From Mycobacterium sp. E2479 (GTDB taxonomy: Bacteria; Actinomycetota; Actinomycetes; Mycobacteriales; Mycobacteriaceae), in assembly GCF_001667925.1 (NCBI RefSeq), contig NZ_LZJR01000006.1, forward strand, positions 32,650 to 96,649: a stretch of 64,000 nt of DNA. Direction: 5' to 3'. Shown here in pieces: positions 34,372 through 44,009 of this stretch (position 1 is the first letter of the stretch; the number at the start of each line of letters is the position of its first letter). The position numbers were made by a program, and so were the translations under genes. Below the pieces are notes generated by a model. It saw only the letters and a program-made list of their open reading frames with translations. It searched no databases and was not told where the DNA came from.

Positions 34372-35010
34372 ATGCAACTGACGCATTTCGGCCATTCGTG
34401 CCTACTTGCCGAGTTCGACCACACCCGCGTGCTCTTTGACCCCGGTACCTTCGCGCACGGTTTCGAGGGAATCACCGGCTTGACCGCCATCTTGATCACC
34501 CATCAGCACCCCGACCATGTCGACGCCAACCGGCTGCCGGCCTTGCTCGACGGCAACCCGGATGCCGCGCTGTATGCGGATCCGCAAACCACCGCGCAAC
34601 TGGGCGCGCCCTGCCGCGAGGTCCGTGTCGGCGACGAGCTGCACATCGGTGAACTGACCGTTCGCGCCGTCGGCGGCAAACACGCGGTCATCCACCCGGA
34701 AATCCCTGTGATAGAGAACATCTCGTTTTTGGTCGGCGATGCCGACCACCGCGCCCGGTTGATGCACCCCGGTGACGCGCTGTTTGTGCCCGACGAGCCG
34801 GTGGACGTCTTGGCCACCCCGGCGGCCGCGCCCTGGATGAAGGTGTCCGAGGCGGTCGATTACCTGCGTGCGGTGGCTCCGGAGCGCGCCGTTCCCATTC
34901 ACCAGGGGATCATCGCCCCGGACGCGCGGGGGATCTATTACGGCCGGCTCACCGAGATGACCAGCACCGACTTCCAGGTGCTGCCCGAAGAAGACGCCGT
35001 CACGTTCTAG
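34372..35010 (+). CDS. Metallo-beta-lactamase-fold hydrolase (Rv0786c type)
   Basis: A 212-residue MBL-fold protein of the UlaG-like type. The zinc motif is THQHPDHVD (HxHxDH form, about residue 44). Other metal residues lie at GHSCLLAEF, GKHAVIHPEI, MHPGDALF and PIHQGI. It is close to the beta-lactamase-like proteins in the Zn-dependent L-ascorbate-6-phosphate lactonase family, but no specific substrate can be given. The start ATG is 18 bp from the divergent secreted-protein gene. Confidence 0.84.
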   Translation: MQLTHFGHSCLLAEFDHTRVLFDPGTFAHGFEGITGLTAILITHQHPDHVDANRLPALLDGNPDAALYADPQTTAQLGAPCREVRVGDELHIGELTVRAVGGKHAVIHPEIPVIENISFLVGDADHRARLMHPGDALFVPDEPVDVLATPAAAPWMKVSEAVDYLRAVAPERAVPIHQGIIAPDARGIYYGRLTEMTSTDFQVLPEEDAVTF

Positions 35011-35110
35011 CGCGGGGTAGCTCGGCCGTCGAGTGTGGGCCCCATGGACGAGTTGCGACGGGTAAACATACCTGTCCCCTACAGTTGGCGCCGGCTCGCC
35101 CCGTATCCGG

Positions 35111-36778
35111 CTACGTGATGTCGTCGGCGGCGCCGCGCCCGGCGGCGCGGCCCGAGAAGATGCAGCCACCCAGAAACGTGCCCTCCAAAGCGCGGTAGCC
35201 GTGCACGCCGCCGCCACCGAACCCGGCCACCTCGCCGGCGGCATACAGGCCGGTCAGCGGCGTGCCGTCGGACTTCAACACCCGCGAGGCGAGGTCGGTC
35301 TCGATGCCGCCCAACGTTTTTCTGGTCAGGATGTGCAGCTTGACCGCGATCATCGGTCCCGCCTTCGGATCGGTCAGCCGGTGCGGCGCCACCACCCGGC
35401 CCAGCCGATCGCCCAGATAGCTTCGCGCGGCATGGATCGCCGTGATCTGCCCGTCCTTGCTGAACTTGTTCGCCACCTCGCGATCCCGGGCGGTGACCTC
35501 GGCCTCCACCGTGGCGTAGTCCAGTGGCTGCACATCGGGCAGCTTGTTCATCGCGCTCACCAAGTCGCGCAACGAGTTTGCGCTGACGAAGTCCACACCC
35601 CGATCGACAAACGCCTGAACCGGGCCCGGCGGCCCGGAACGAGCCCGGTTTCGCAGCAGTTCGCGGATGCTCTGTCCGGTCAGGTCCGGATTCTGTTCCT
35701 GTCCGGAGAGCGCGAACTCCTTCTCAATGATCTTGGCGTTCAACACAAACCAGGTGTAGTCGAACCCTGATTTGGTGATGTACTCCAACGTGCCCAGCGT
35801 ATCGAAACCGGGGTAGAGCGGGACCGGCAACCGCTTGCCACTCGCATCCAGCCACAGCGACGACGGACCCGGAATGATCCGGATCCCGTGCAGCGGCCAG
35901 ATCGGGTCGTAGTTGGTGATGCCCTCGGTGTAGTGCCACATCCGGTCGGGATTGATAACCCGCGCGCCGGCCTGCTGCGCGATGGCGATCATCCGGCCGT
36001 CGACATGGGCGGGCACCCCGCTCAGGAGTTGCTCGGGGACGCGACCCATGCGTTTGGGCCAGTTCTTTCGCACCAGTTCGTGATTGGCACCGATGCCGCC
36101 ACTGGTCACGATCACCGCGTCGGCACGGAATTCGAACTGCCCTACCGGTTTCCGCGATGACGCGACTCCCCTCGGCGTGGCCGTGGGCTCCAGCACCGTG
36201 CCCCGCACGCCGACCACCGCTTCGCCCTCGACGATCAACTCATCGACTTGGTGGCGGTGCGCAAAGCGCACCGATGAGCGGTCGCGCAGTTGACGAGCGA
36301 AAACCTCGACCAGCGCGGGTCCGGTGCCCCAGGTGATGTGGAAGCGGGGAACCGAATTGCCATGCCCCTGTGCGTCATACCCCCCGCGCTCGGCCCAGCC
36401 CACCAACGGGAAAAGCTTGAGTCCCCGCGTCCGCAGCCAACTGCGCTTCTCCCCGGCAGCGAAATCGACGTAGGCGTGTGCCCATTGGCGTGGCCAGTAG
36501 TCCTCGGGACGATCGAAGGCCGCGGTACCCAGCCAGTCCTGCAGCGCGAGTTCATGGCTGTCGCGGATACCCAGCCGACGTTGCTCGGGGCTGTCGACGA
36601 AGAACAGGCCGCCGAACGACCAAAACGCCTGCCCGCCCAGGTTGGCGCTGTTCTCCTGATCGACGATGAGCACCCGCAAGCCGCGGTCGACCAGTTCGCA
36701 GGCGGCGACCAAGCCGGCCAGGCCCGCCCCGACGACGATGGCATCAGCGTCGAAGCCGGCTACCGAAGAATCGCTCAT
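35111..36778 (-). CDS. FAD-binding dehydrogenase, 3-ketosteroid dehydrogenase-like (Rv0785 type)
   Basis: A 555-residue FAD_binding_2 protein. The ADP-binding loop is VVGAGLAGLVAACELVDRG (about residues 16-34). The C-terminal FAD contact is GLYAAGEVAGFGGGGVHGYRALEGTFLGG. The middle domain carries a TSGGIGANHELV loop. The layout matches KstD/fumarate-reductase flavoproteins, but steroid activity is not shown for this branch. The ATG at 36778 is preceded by TACCCT and eight bases, a leaderless start, so I rejected a longer frame from 37030. Confidence 0.85.
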   Translation of the reverse strand: MSDSSVAGFDADAIVVGAGLAGLVAACELVDRGLRVLIVDQENSANLGGQAFWSFGGLFFVDSPEQRRLGIRDSHELALQDWLGTAAFDRPEDYWPRQWAHAYVDFAAGEKRSWLRTRGLKLFPLVGWAERGGYDAQGHGNSVPRFHITWGTGPALVEVFARQLRDRSSVRFAHRHQVDELIVEGEAVVGVRGTVLEPTATPRGVASSRKPVGQFEFRADAVIVTSGGIGANHELVRKNWPKRMGRVPEQLLSGVPAHVDGRMIAIAQQAGARVINPDRMWHYTEGITNYDPIWPLHGIRIIPGPSSLWLDASGKRLPVPLYPGFDTLGTLEYITKSGFDYTWFVLNAKIIEKEFALSGQEQNPDLTGQSIRELLRNRARSGPPGPVQAFVDRGVDFVSANSLRDLVSAMNKLPDVQPLDYATVEAEVTARDREVANKFSKDGQITAIHAARSYLGDRLGRVVAPHRLTDPKAGPMIAVKLHILTRKTLGGIETDLASRVLKSDGTPLTGLYAAGEVAGFGGGGVHGYRALEGTFLGGCIFSGRAAGRGAADDIT

Positions 36779-36786
36779 ATCGGACC

Positions 36787-36792
36787 AGGGTA
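36787..36792 (-). promoter_or_regulatory. -10 element TACCCT of the FAD dehydrogenase gene (leaderless)
   Basis: TACCCT on the minus strand (36792-36787) is followed by GGTCCGAT and the ATG at 36778. This supports the chosen start and suggests a leaderless message. Confidence 0.45.
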
Positions 36793-36825
36793 ATGCCCCG
36801 ACGACCAGGTAAGACAGTCGCTTGG

Positions 36826-37530
36826 TCAGGCGGCGTGAAGCGCCGCTCTGGCCGGCTGCCAGCGGTACACGGTGGGCGTGCAGCCGTGCATCAACGCCAA
36901 GTCGACCGCGTCCACCATGGCCTGCAGCGGCCCGGGTTTGCGGAGGTGGCGTGCCGCGACCGCAACCCGCACGACGCCGCCGCGCCGGGCGATCCGCTCG
37001 GCGGACAGCACCATCATCCGGCACCACCACGGTTCGGTGAGGAAGCCCTCGCCGATGCCGAGCACGCGGGCGCGGACGGTGGTGTGGCGCACCAGATCGG
37101 TGATCCCATGCAGATCGGCCAGCAAGCGGAATCCGTTGTCCGGCAATGCTTTGACAACACCGGGCGACACCACCCAGCCGGGCGCCGCGAACAGGCGGGT
37201 CCGCAGCCCGAGGTGCTCGAGCACCCGGTCGGCGGCCATCAGTCGCAGGTTGGCCTCGTGCGCCCGCAGGATCGCGAATTCGCCGCGGCGCTTCTTGGTG
37301 GCCGCGTCGTCATAGCCGTGCAGCACAATGGCGTCGCCGCCGGCGCGGCGGTTGGTCAGCCAGTCGACGGTTCCCGGGTCCTGGTCGAGCCGGTAGTCAC
37401 CGGACAGCCGCGGAGCCACGAGTAACGACACCGGTACGTCGCGGGCCTCCATCTGCGCGCAGAACGCCTCCACGTCGGGCAGGGTGCGTTCCCCAATCCC
37501 CGAGACCGAGACGATCAATTTTCCAGACAC
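36826..37530 (-). CDS. DUF2334 polysaccharide-deacetylase-like protein (Rv0784 type)
   Basis: A 234-residue protein of the DUF2334 group, a divergent branch of the NodB/polysaccharide deacetylase fold. Visible segments are VSVSGIGERTLPDVEAFC, PVSLLVAPRLSG, DAIVLHGYDD (the usual HGY/HD metal strand), LFAAPGWVVSP and LLADLHGITDLV. It may remove acyl groups from envelope glycans or peptides, but the exact substrate is unknown. It lies 47 bp before the FAD dehydrogenase on the same strand. Confidence 0.8.
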   Translation of the reverse strand: MSGKLIVSVSGIGERTLPDVEAFCAQMEARDVPVSLLVAPRLSGDYRLDQDPGTVDWLTNRRAGGDAIVLHGYDDAATKKRRGEFAILRAHEANLRLMAADRVLEHLGLRTRLFAAPGWVVSPGVVKALPDNGFRLLADLHGITDLVRHTTVRARVLGIGEGFLTEPWWCRMMVLSAERIARRGGVVRVAVAARHLRKPGPLQAMVDAVDLALMHGCTPTVYRWQPARAALHAA

Positions 37531-37697
37531 ACCAGCAGTTTGCCGATCCCAGGTGTCGCAACGGTGAAGGACACGCAGACAGCAGGCGTATATGCACCCG
37601 CGCGCACACTAAGGTTTCGGCGCCCGCCGGGCCCGCGCCGACCACAACCGCCGCGCATCAGGGCCAACGCGATCAGTTCGATATGCTAACCAACGCC

Positions 37698-39302
37698 ATG
37701 GATGAGGCCTCGTACGCGGCGGCCGGAACGCCGCCGCCCCACGCGCCGGCGGGGCAGCCGGGCGTCGAGGAACGGGAATATCCCGACAAGCTCGATGCCG
37801 CGCTGTTGCGGATCTCGGGTGTGTGCATCTTGGCCACGGTGATGGCGATCCTCGACGTCACGGTCGTCAGCGTCGCGCAACGGACCTTCATCGACCAATT
37901 TGCGTCCTCGCAGGCCGTCGTCGCCTGGACGATGACGGGCTACACGCTCGCGTTGGCAACCGTGATCCCGATAACCGGCTGGGCGGCCGACCGGTTCGGC
38001 ACCAAACGGCTCTTCATGGGCTCCGTGGTGGCCTTTGTGCTGGGCTCGCTGCTATGCGCGATTGCGGCAAACATCGTGCAGCTCATCGCCTTTCGTGTGG
38101 TGCAGGGCATCGGCGGTGGCATGTTGCTGCCGTTGGGTTTCATGATCATGACTCGCGAAGCGGGCCCGGGCCGGCTCGGGCGCCTGATGTCGATACTGAG
38201 CATCCCGATGCTGCTCGCCCCGATCGCGGGACCCATCCTGGGCGGTTGGCTGATCGACACCTCGAGCTGGCGGTGGATCTTCCTGATCAATGTGCCGATC
38301 GGGTTTCTCACCATCGCCCTGGCCGCCGTCATCTTCCCGCGGGATCACCCGGCGCGGTCGGAGACCTTCGACGCCGTCGGCGTGCTGCTGCTCTCGCCGG
38401 GACTGGCGACGTTTTTGTTCGCGGTGTCCTCCATCCCGGGCCGCGGTACCGTGGCGGATCGCCACGTGGTGATACCGGCGATGATTGGGCTGGCATTGAT
38501 CGCGGGTTTTGTCACGCACGCGTGGCGTTACGCCGATCATCCCCTGATTGACCTGCGGCTATTCCGCAATCCCGTGCTCACGCACGCCAACGTGACGATG
38601 CTGGTCTTCGCCGGCGCATTCTTCGGCGCCGGCCTGCTGCTGCCGAGCTATTTCCAGCAGGTTGCCCACCAAACGCCGATGCAGGCGGGAGTGCACATGA
38701 TCCCTCAGGGGCTGGGCGCCATGCTGACCATGCGGCTGACCGGACCGCTGGTGGACAGGCAGGGGCCGGGAAAGATCGTGCTGGTCGGGATCGCCTTGAT
38801 CACCACCGGTCTCGGCGCCTTCGCCTTCGGGACGGCCACCCAGGCGCACTATCTACCCACGCTGCTGGTCGGGCTGGCGATCATGGGCCTGGGCCTGGGC
38901 TGCACGATGATGCCGCTGTCGGTCGCCTCGGTGCAGGCACTGGCGCCCCATCAGATCGCCCGGGGAACGACGCTGATGAGCGTCAGTCACCAAGTGGGTG
39001 GCTCGATCGGGACCGCGCTGATGTCGATGATCCTGACAAACCAGTTCAATCGGAGCCCCGACATCCTCGCGGCTAACAAGCTCGCCGCACTGCGTCAGAG
39101 GGCGGCCGTCGACGGGGTGCCGGTCGACCAGTCCGCGATACCCGCGCAGTCGCTCGCCCCCGGGTTTTCGAGCAATGTGCTACACGACCTTTCGCACGCC
39201 TACACCGCGGTGTTCGTGATCGCCGTCGTCCTGGTGGTGTGCACCCTCGTTCCGGCGTGGTTCCTGCCGAAGAAGCCGGCAAGCGAAACGGCCGGGGAAT
39301 AG
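37698..39302 (+). CDS. emrB: EmrB/QacA-type MFS drug exporter (DHA2, 14 TM)
   Basis: A 534-residue integral membrane transporter with about 14 helices. The DHA2 marks are LDVTVVSVAQ (motif D1 on helix 1), GWAADRFGTKRLF (motif A between helices 2 and 3) and IPMLLAPIAGPILGGWLID (motif C on helix 5). It should export toxic hydrophobic compounds using the proton gradient. I list the ATG at 37698 because TATGCT at 37682-37687 is a plausible -10 box ten bases upstream; the ATG at 37683 is the alternative. It is the Rv0783c counterpart and is convergent with ptrB. Confidence 0.88.
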   Translation: MDEASYAAAGTPPPHAPAGQPGVEEREYPDKLDAALLRISGVCILATVMAILDVTVVSVAQRTFIDQFASSQAVVAWTMTGYTLALATVIPITGWAADRFGTKRLFMGSVVAFVLGSLLCAIAANIVQLIAFRVVQGIGGGMLLPLGFMIMTREAGPGRLGRLMSILSIPMLLAPIAGPILGGWLIDTSSWRWIFLINVPIGFLTIALAAVIFPRDHPARSETFDAVGVLLLSPGLATFLFAVSSIPGRGTVADRHVVIPAMIGLALIAGFVTHAWRYADHPLIDLRLFRNPVLTHANVTMLVFAGAFFGAGLLLPSYFQQVAHQTPMQAGVHMIPQGLGAMLTMRLTGPLVDRQGPGKIVLVGIALITTGLGAFAFGTATQAHYLPTLLVGLAIMGLGLGCTMMPLSVASVQALAPHQIARGTTLMSVSHQVGGSIGTALMSMILTNQFNRSPDILAANKLAALRQRAAVDGVPVDQSAIPAQSLAPGFSSNVLHDLSHAYTAVFVIAVVLVVCTLVPAWFLPKKPASETAGE

Positions 39303-39338
39303 CGCAGCTCCCCCGGTCCGTGGCCCGCATCGAGTGGC

Positions 39339-41462
39339 CTACGTCGACGGCTGGACCCCGGCGGCGGCCAACACCCAGGCGTATTGGAACGCGGTTTCCT
39401 CCCAGCCCTTGTAGCGACCGCTGACGCCGCCGTGCCCAGCGTTCATCTGGGTCTTCAACAGGACCGGATTACCGTCGCCGTTGGCGTGGCGCAGCGCCGC
39501 GACCCACTTGGCCGGCTCCACGTAGTAAACCCGCGTATCGTTCAGCGACGTCATCGCCAGAATCGCCGGATATCGCTTGGCCTCGACATTCTCATACGGT
39601 GAATAAGACTTCATGTAGGAGTAAACCTCCTTGTCCGCCAACGGGTTTCCCCATTCATCCCACTCGGTGACCGTCAGCGGCAACGAGGGATCCAGGATAG
39701 TGGTCAGCGGGTCGACGAACGGGACCAGCGCGAGAATGCCGGCGAAAAGCTCCGGCGCCAGATTGGCCACCGCTCCCATCAACAAACCGCCGGCGCTACC
39801 CCCCAGTGCCACAAGCTGATGCGCCCGGGTGACGCCAGCATCCACCAAATGCCGTGCGACCGCTACGAAGTCAGTGAAGGTGTTCTTCTTCTCCAAGAGC
39901 TTGCCGTGCTCGTACCACGGCCGGCCCATCTCGCCGCCGCCACGCACGTGGGCGATGGCGAACACCATGCCGCGGTCCAGCAGCGACAGCCGAGCAATGG
40001 AGAAGCTCGGATCGGTGCACAGCTCATAAGCGCCGTAACCGCATAGCAAAGCGGGAGATGGGAATTGGATGTCGGCGCGGTGCACGATGGACACCGGGAT
40101 GCGGGTGCCGTCGTCGGCAACCGCCCAGTCACGCCGTTCTACGTAGTCGTCGGTTCGGTAATCGCCGAGTACGGGTTGCTCGCGCAGCAAGGTGCGTTCA
40201 CCGGTGGCGAGGTCGATGTCGTAGACCCGTGCCGGGGTGACGAGTGATCCCACCCTGATCCGCAGCTTGGGTGCCGCCCAGTTGGGGTTGCCGGCCATTC
40301 CGGCGGTCATCAGCTCGGAATCAAACGAAATCTCTTCGGGCTCTGCGTATGTGCCGTCTGCGTTGATGGGCCACAGCTGCATCCGGGGCAGCGCCTCGCG
40401 CCGATAGCTGACGACCAGGAGGCCGGCGAAAGCATCCACCCCATCGAGCCGGACATCGTCGCGGTGCGGGATGAGGGTGCGCTGCTGTGCCGGATCACTG
40501 ACTGGCGCCTCGGTGAGGGTGAAGTTGACCGCACCGTCGTTGTGCAGGATCAAGAACCGGTCCTGCCCGCCGATGACGGCATGCTCGACCGAATACTCGA
40601 CGCCCTCGCGGCGCGGCAGCACGACGGTGAACTCGGCCTGCGGATCGGCGGCGTCGGCGTAGCGATATTCGGAGGTGATCGAGGATCCCGAGGCGATGAA
40701 GACGTAGGCCTCGCTGCGGGTGAGCCCCACGCCAAGCCAATATTTTTCGTCCGTTTCGTGATACACCAGCTCCGAGTCCGCACCGGAGCCCACCCGATAC
40801 CGCCACACTTTGTCGGGACGGTGAGCGTCATCCAGGGTCGAGTAATACACGGTGCGGTTGTCGGCGGCCCACGTCGCGCCGGCCCCGATGTCGGCGATCT
40901 CGTCGGGGAACAGCTGGCCGTTGCGTAAGTCCTTGAACCGCAACGTGTAACGCTCATCACCGAGGGTGTCTACCGAGTACGCCAGCAGGTTGCCATCCAG
41001 ACTCACCGTTGCGGCACCCAGGGAGAAGAACTCGTGGCCCTCGGCTTCGGCATTGGAATCGAGCAGGATCTGCTCGCCCGGGATCTCGGTGTCCTCGTCC
41101 AGGATCGGCGGATCCCAGTCGTCAGATCCGCTTATCGGACAACGGCATTGGACGCGATACTGCTTGCCCTCGTAGGTGCGCGCGTAGTACCACCAGTCGC
41201 CCTGCCGGGTCGGTACCGACAGATCCGTCTCTTTGGTGCGCGCCTTGATCTCGCCGAAAATCTGCTGCCGCAGCGGTTCGAGGTGGGCGGTCAGCTGATC
41301 GACGTAGGCGTTTTCGGCCTCGAGGTGGGCAATGACTTCCGGGTTGGTCTTTTCGCGCAGCCACTCATACGGGTCGATGAAGACGTCGCCGTGATGCTCA
41401 CGCTGACTGTTTACTCGCTTGGCGACAGGGGGTACCGACCCCTCCAGGTGCGCTTCGGTCAT
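39339..41462 (-). CDS. ptrB: Oligopeptidase B (protease II), intact
   Basis: A 707-residue S9A serine peptidase, cytosolic and specific for Lys/Arg in short peptides. An N-terminal beta-propeller (about 70-410) precedes the alpha/beta-hydrolase domain. The catalytic Ser is in [11 protein letters not shown] (about 552), Asp in [12 protein letters not shown] (about 635) and His in [10 protein letters not shown] (about 672). In H37Rv this gene is split into Rv0781 and Rv0782, whereas here it is one open frame of normal length. The ATG at 41462 overlaps the purC stop by four bases, so it is probably co-translated with purC. Confidence 0.95.
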   Translation of the reverse strand: MTEAHLEGSVPPVAKRVNSQREHHGDVFIDPYEWLREKTNPEVIAHLEAENAYVDQLTAHLEPLRQQIFGEIKARTKETDLSVPTRQGDWWYYARTYEGKQYRVQCRCPISGSDDWDPPILDEDTEIPGEQILLDSNAEAEGHEFFSLGAATVSLDGNLLAYSVDTLGDERYTLRFKDLRNGQLFPDEIADIGAGATWAADNRTVYYSTLDDAHRPDKVWRYRVGSGADSELVYHETDEKYWLGVGLTRSEAYVFIASGSSITSEYRYADAADPQAEFTVVLPRREGVEYSVEHAVIGGQDRFLILHNDGAVNFTLTEAPVSDPAQQRTLIPHRDDVRLDGVDAFAGLLVVSYRREALPRMQLWPINADGTYAEPEEISFDSELMTAGMAGNPNWAAPKLRIRVGSLVTPARVYDIDLATGERTLLREQPVLGDYRTDDYVERRDWAVADDGTRIPVSIVHRADIQFPSPALLCGYGAYELCTDPSFSIARLSLLDRGMVFAIAHVRGGGEMGRPWYEHGKLLEKKNTFTDFVAVARHLVDAGVTRAHQLVALGGSAGGLLMGAVANLAPELFAGILALVPFVDPLTTILDPSLPLTVTEWDEWGNPLADKEVYSYMKSYSPYENVEAKRYPAILAMTSLNDTRVYYVEPAKWVAALRHANGDGNPVLLKTQMNAGHGGVSGRYKGWEETAFQYAWVLAAAGVQPST

Positions 41463-42349
41463 GCGCTGGGGCCAATCCAGTCTGCGAAGCTCAAGCTGGA
41501 AATGCGTTCGTAGGCTTCGATGTACCGATCCCGGGTGGCGTCGATGATGTGTTCGGGCAGTGGCGGCGGGGGTTGTGAGCCGTGGCGGTCCCAACCCGAG
41601 TCGGGGCCGGTCAGCCAGTTGCGGACGAACTGTTTGTCGAAGCTCTTCTGGACGACGCCGACCTGGTACTCGTCGGCCGGCCAGTACCGCGACGAATCGG
41701 GCGTGAAGATCTCGTCGGCCAGCAGCAGGTTGCCTTCACGGTCGGTGCCGAACTCGAACTTGGTGTCGGCGATGATGATTCCCTTTCGGAGAGCGTGATC
41801 GGCGGCCTGAATATAGGTCTGTATCGTGCGGTCGCGCAGCTGGTTGGCGGGCACGGCACCGACCATCTCGATCACCCGCGCGAAGGGTATGTTTTCGTCG
41901 TGGTCGCCCAGTGCGGCTTTGGTCGCGGGGGTGAACAGTGGTTCGGCGAACCTGCTGGCTTCGACCAGTCCCGGCGGCAGCGCGATGCCGCAGACCGTTC
42001 CGGTCGCCTGGTAATCCAGCAATCCCGATCCGGTCAGGTAGCCGCGCGCCACACATTCCACGGGAAGCATTTCCAGCCGGCGCACCACCAGCGCGCGGCC
42101 CAGGACCTCGTCGGGGATGCGCGGATCATCAGGCGGGCCGGCCAGATGGTTGGGTGCGTCGACGAGTCCGAAGAAGAAGACGCTCATCGCGGTGAGGATG
42201 CGGCCCTTGTCCGGGATGGTGCTGTCCAGGACGAAGTCATACGCCGAGATCCGGTCGGTGGCGACGAGCAGCAGGTGATCGTCGTCGACGCGATACAGCT
42301 CGCGGACCTTGCCGCTGGCCAGATGCTGGTAGTCGGACAGTGCAGGCAT
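41459..42349 (-). CDS. purC: SAICAR synthase
   Basis: This enzyme joins aspartate to CAIR with ATP. The 296-residue length is usual for the bacterial/yeast type. Motifs: [28 protein letters not shown] at the N-terminus (ATP site), [20 protein letters not shown] (the SAICAR signature) and DTKFEFGTD. The ATG at 42349 is preceded by TAGGCT and six bases, implying a leaderless message. Its stop overlaps the ptrB start by four bases. Confidence 0.97.
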   Translation of the reverse strand: MPALSDYQHLASGKVRELYRVDDDHLLLVATDRISAYDFVLDSTIPDKGRILTAMSVFFFGLVDAPNHLAGPPDDPRIPDEVLGRALVVRRLEMLPVECVARGYLTGSGLLDYQATGTVCGIALPPGLVEASRFAEPLFTPATKAALGDHDENIPFARVIEMVGAVPANQLRDRTIQTYIQAADHALRKGIIIADTKFEFGTDREGNLLLADEIFTPDSSRYWPADEYQVGVVQKSFDKQFVRNWLTGPDSGWDRHGSQPPPPLPEHIIDATRDRYIEAYERISSLSFADWIGPSA

Positions 42350-42355
42350 CCGGTC

Positions 42356-42361
42356 AGCCTA
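42356..42361 (-). promoter_or_regulatory. -10 element TAGGCT of purC (leaderless)
   Basis: TAGGCT on the minus strand (42361-42356) is followed by GACCGG and the purC ATG at 42349. The six-base spacing fits a leaderless transcript. Confidence 0.55.
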
Positions 42362-42401
42362 TCGGGCACCCTTAGATAGCCTTTGTGCTGGGATCGGGGC
42401 T

Positions 42402-43040
42402 ATGACACCGCGGTTTCTGCCCTATTCCACCAGGCCCGGCCGGTTGGCTGTCCAGCTGTTCAGCGACTTCGTCGTCGTCGTGTGGACGGCGCTCTGGCTG
42501 CTCGTCGGCCTGGCCGTCTACGACGCCATCGCTACCATCGCCGACGCCGGCCGCCAGGTCGAGAGCGGCGCGAACGGGATCGCCGGCGACCTCGCGTCCG
42601 CCGGGCACGGCGCCCAGCACATTCCGGTGGTGGGTGACACGGTCAGCAAGCCGCTCAACTCCGCCAGCCACGCCGCGCTGGACATCGCCGGCGCAGGCCA
42701 TGATCTGGACAGCGCGGCGAGCTGGCTCGCGGTGCTGCTCGCCATGGCCGTCGTGGCGGTCCCAATCCTCATCGCGGTGCTCCCGTGGTTGTTTCTGCGG
42801 CTGCGCTTCTTTCGGCGCAAGTTGGCCGTGACCGCACTGGCCGCAACACCGGCCGGTGCGCAATTGCTTGCGCTGCGCGCGTTGACCAACCGTCCGCCGC
42901 GGAAGTTGATCGCCGTGAGCGCGGATCCGGTCGGCGGTTGGCGGCGCGAGGATCCGGCCACCATCGGGGCGCTCGCCGCGCTCGAACTACGGTCGGCCGG
43001 AATCGCGATCCGCGGGAGTCAGCAGCACCCGCCGAGATAG
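42402..43040 (+). CDS. Two-helix membrane protein (Rv0779c type)
   Basis: A 212-residue protein of no recognised family. It has one membrane helix at about residues 25-48 (VVVWTALWLLVGLAVYDAI) and a second at about 110-132 (LAVLLAMAVVAVPILIAVLPWLFL). Between them lies an amphipathic, probably extracytoplasmic stretch of about 60 residues. The C-terminal tail is Arg-rich and cytosolic. It is divergent from purC and convergent with the SLAC1-type transporter, whose 3' end it overlaps by 54 bases. Confidence 0.72.
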   Translation: MTPRFLPYSTRPGRLAVQLFSDFVVVVWTALWLLVGLAVYDAIATIADAGRQVESGANGIAGDLASAGHGAQHIPVVGDTVSKPLNSASHAALDIAGAGHDLDSAASWLAVLLAMAVVAVPILIAVLPWLFLRLRFFRRKLAVTALAATPAGAQLLALRALTNRPPRKLIAVSADPVGGWRREDPATIGALAALELRSAGIAIRGSQQHPPR

Positions 43041-44009
43041 GAGCAGCAGCCCCGCGACCACCAAAGTGAGCCACGCGGCCAGCCCATCCCAGAAAAACAC
43101 CAGCGAAACGGTGAACAGCGAGGGCTGATTGATCTCGCGTGCCATGGCAAAACTTGCCGCGGAGTACATGCCCAACGGAAAGACAAAGGCCCACCACACA
43201 CCGGCGAAACGCAGCACGTTGGGATACCGCCTGATGCGGTGCAGCGCGAAATAAATCAGCGGCGGTATCCACAACGTGGCCGCCACCCAGGTCACGATGG
43301 TGACCGCACGGACCGGCCCGGCCAGCCAGGCGGGAGCCACGGCGTCGATGTTGTCGCCGGCCAGCGTCGCAATCGCCATGCCCCCCATCAGGATCCAGGT
43401 ATCGGGTTCGAAGCCGTCGCGGTCCTGCCGTTCGTTCACCACACGCCACATGGTCAGCCACGTCATCAGGCCGTAGATGCCCAGCGCCGCCACCCATCCG
43501 GTCACGGCCACCGCGAGCCACCAGTGATGACCGGTGTGACGAGCCGCCCGGGCGATGACGATCGCCAGACCTGAGGTTCCGACGCTGCCCAGTTGCCAGG
43601 CCCCGTGTGCGCGGTCACGCAGGTCTGTCCATCGCTGCGCCAACATGTTTCGCGCGCTGAACAGGATCAGTATCAGCCAGGACGCCAGGCCGACCCCGCC
43701 CAGTATCCGCGCCACCCAGACGTTGGACGACAGACGGGTGTCGATCACCGCACAGGCCGCCACGAAAGTGATCAGTCGCAGGGTGACGTCGGGATCGGTC
43801 AGGTCCCAGCACAACTTCTGGCCGGGGATGGCGGCCTTCGCGACGACCAGCGCAACCAGAAAAAGCAACCCGACGGTGGCGATGACACCCATCGTGTCGC
43901 TGATCAACCGGTAACCGTGATTGCGCGCGCCGATCGACAAAATCCCCGTCGCCATCACCGCGGCGAACACATCGGGCGAGGGCTCGACATCAGCGAACCG
44001 GATCGTCAC
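42987..44009 (-). CDS. SLAC1/TehA-type anion or dicarboxylate transporter
   Basis: A 340-residue membrane protein with about ten helices. [19 protein letters not shown] opens the fold, and [25 protein letters not shown] is the late-helix signature of TehA/SLAC1/malic-acid transporters. Family members pass chloride, nitrate, tellurite-related anions or C4-dicarboxylates. The GTG at 44009 overlaps the cyp126 stop by four bases (GTGA), so it is translationally coupled to the P450; a longer frame is not supported. H37Rv has no gene at this point. Its last 54 bases overlap the convergent Rv0779c-type gene. Confidence 0.84.
   Translation of the reverse strand: MTIRFADVEPSPDVFAAVMATGILSIGARNHGYRLISDTMGVIATVGLLFLVALVVAKAAIPGQKLCWDLTDPDVTLRLITFVAACAVIDTRLSSNVWVARILGGVGLASWLILILFSARNMLAQRWTDLRDRAHGAWQLGSVGTSGLAIVIARAARHTGHHWWLAVAVTGWVAALGIYGLMTWLTMWRVVNERQDRDGFEPDTWILMGGMAIATLAGDNIDAVAPAWLAGPVRAVTIVTWVAATLWIPPLIYFALHRIRRYPNVLRFAGVWWAFVFPLGMYSAASFAMAREINQPSLFTVSLVFFWDGLAAWLTLVVAGLLLLSRRVLLTPADRDSGRP

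Noticed and set aside
36779..37030. 84-residue N-terminal extension of the FAD dehydrogenase
   Set aside because: Antisense to the DUF2334 3' end and Arg/Gly-rich; a leaderless -10 box supports the start at 36778.
40585..40928. Plus-strand frames inside ptrB
   Set aside because: Shadow frames; the minus-strand oligopeptidase B is continuous and carries its catalytic residues.
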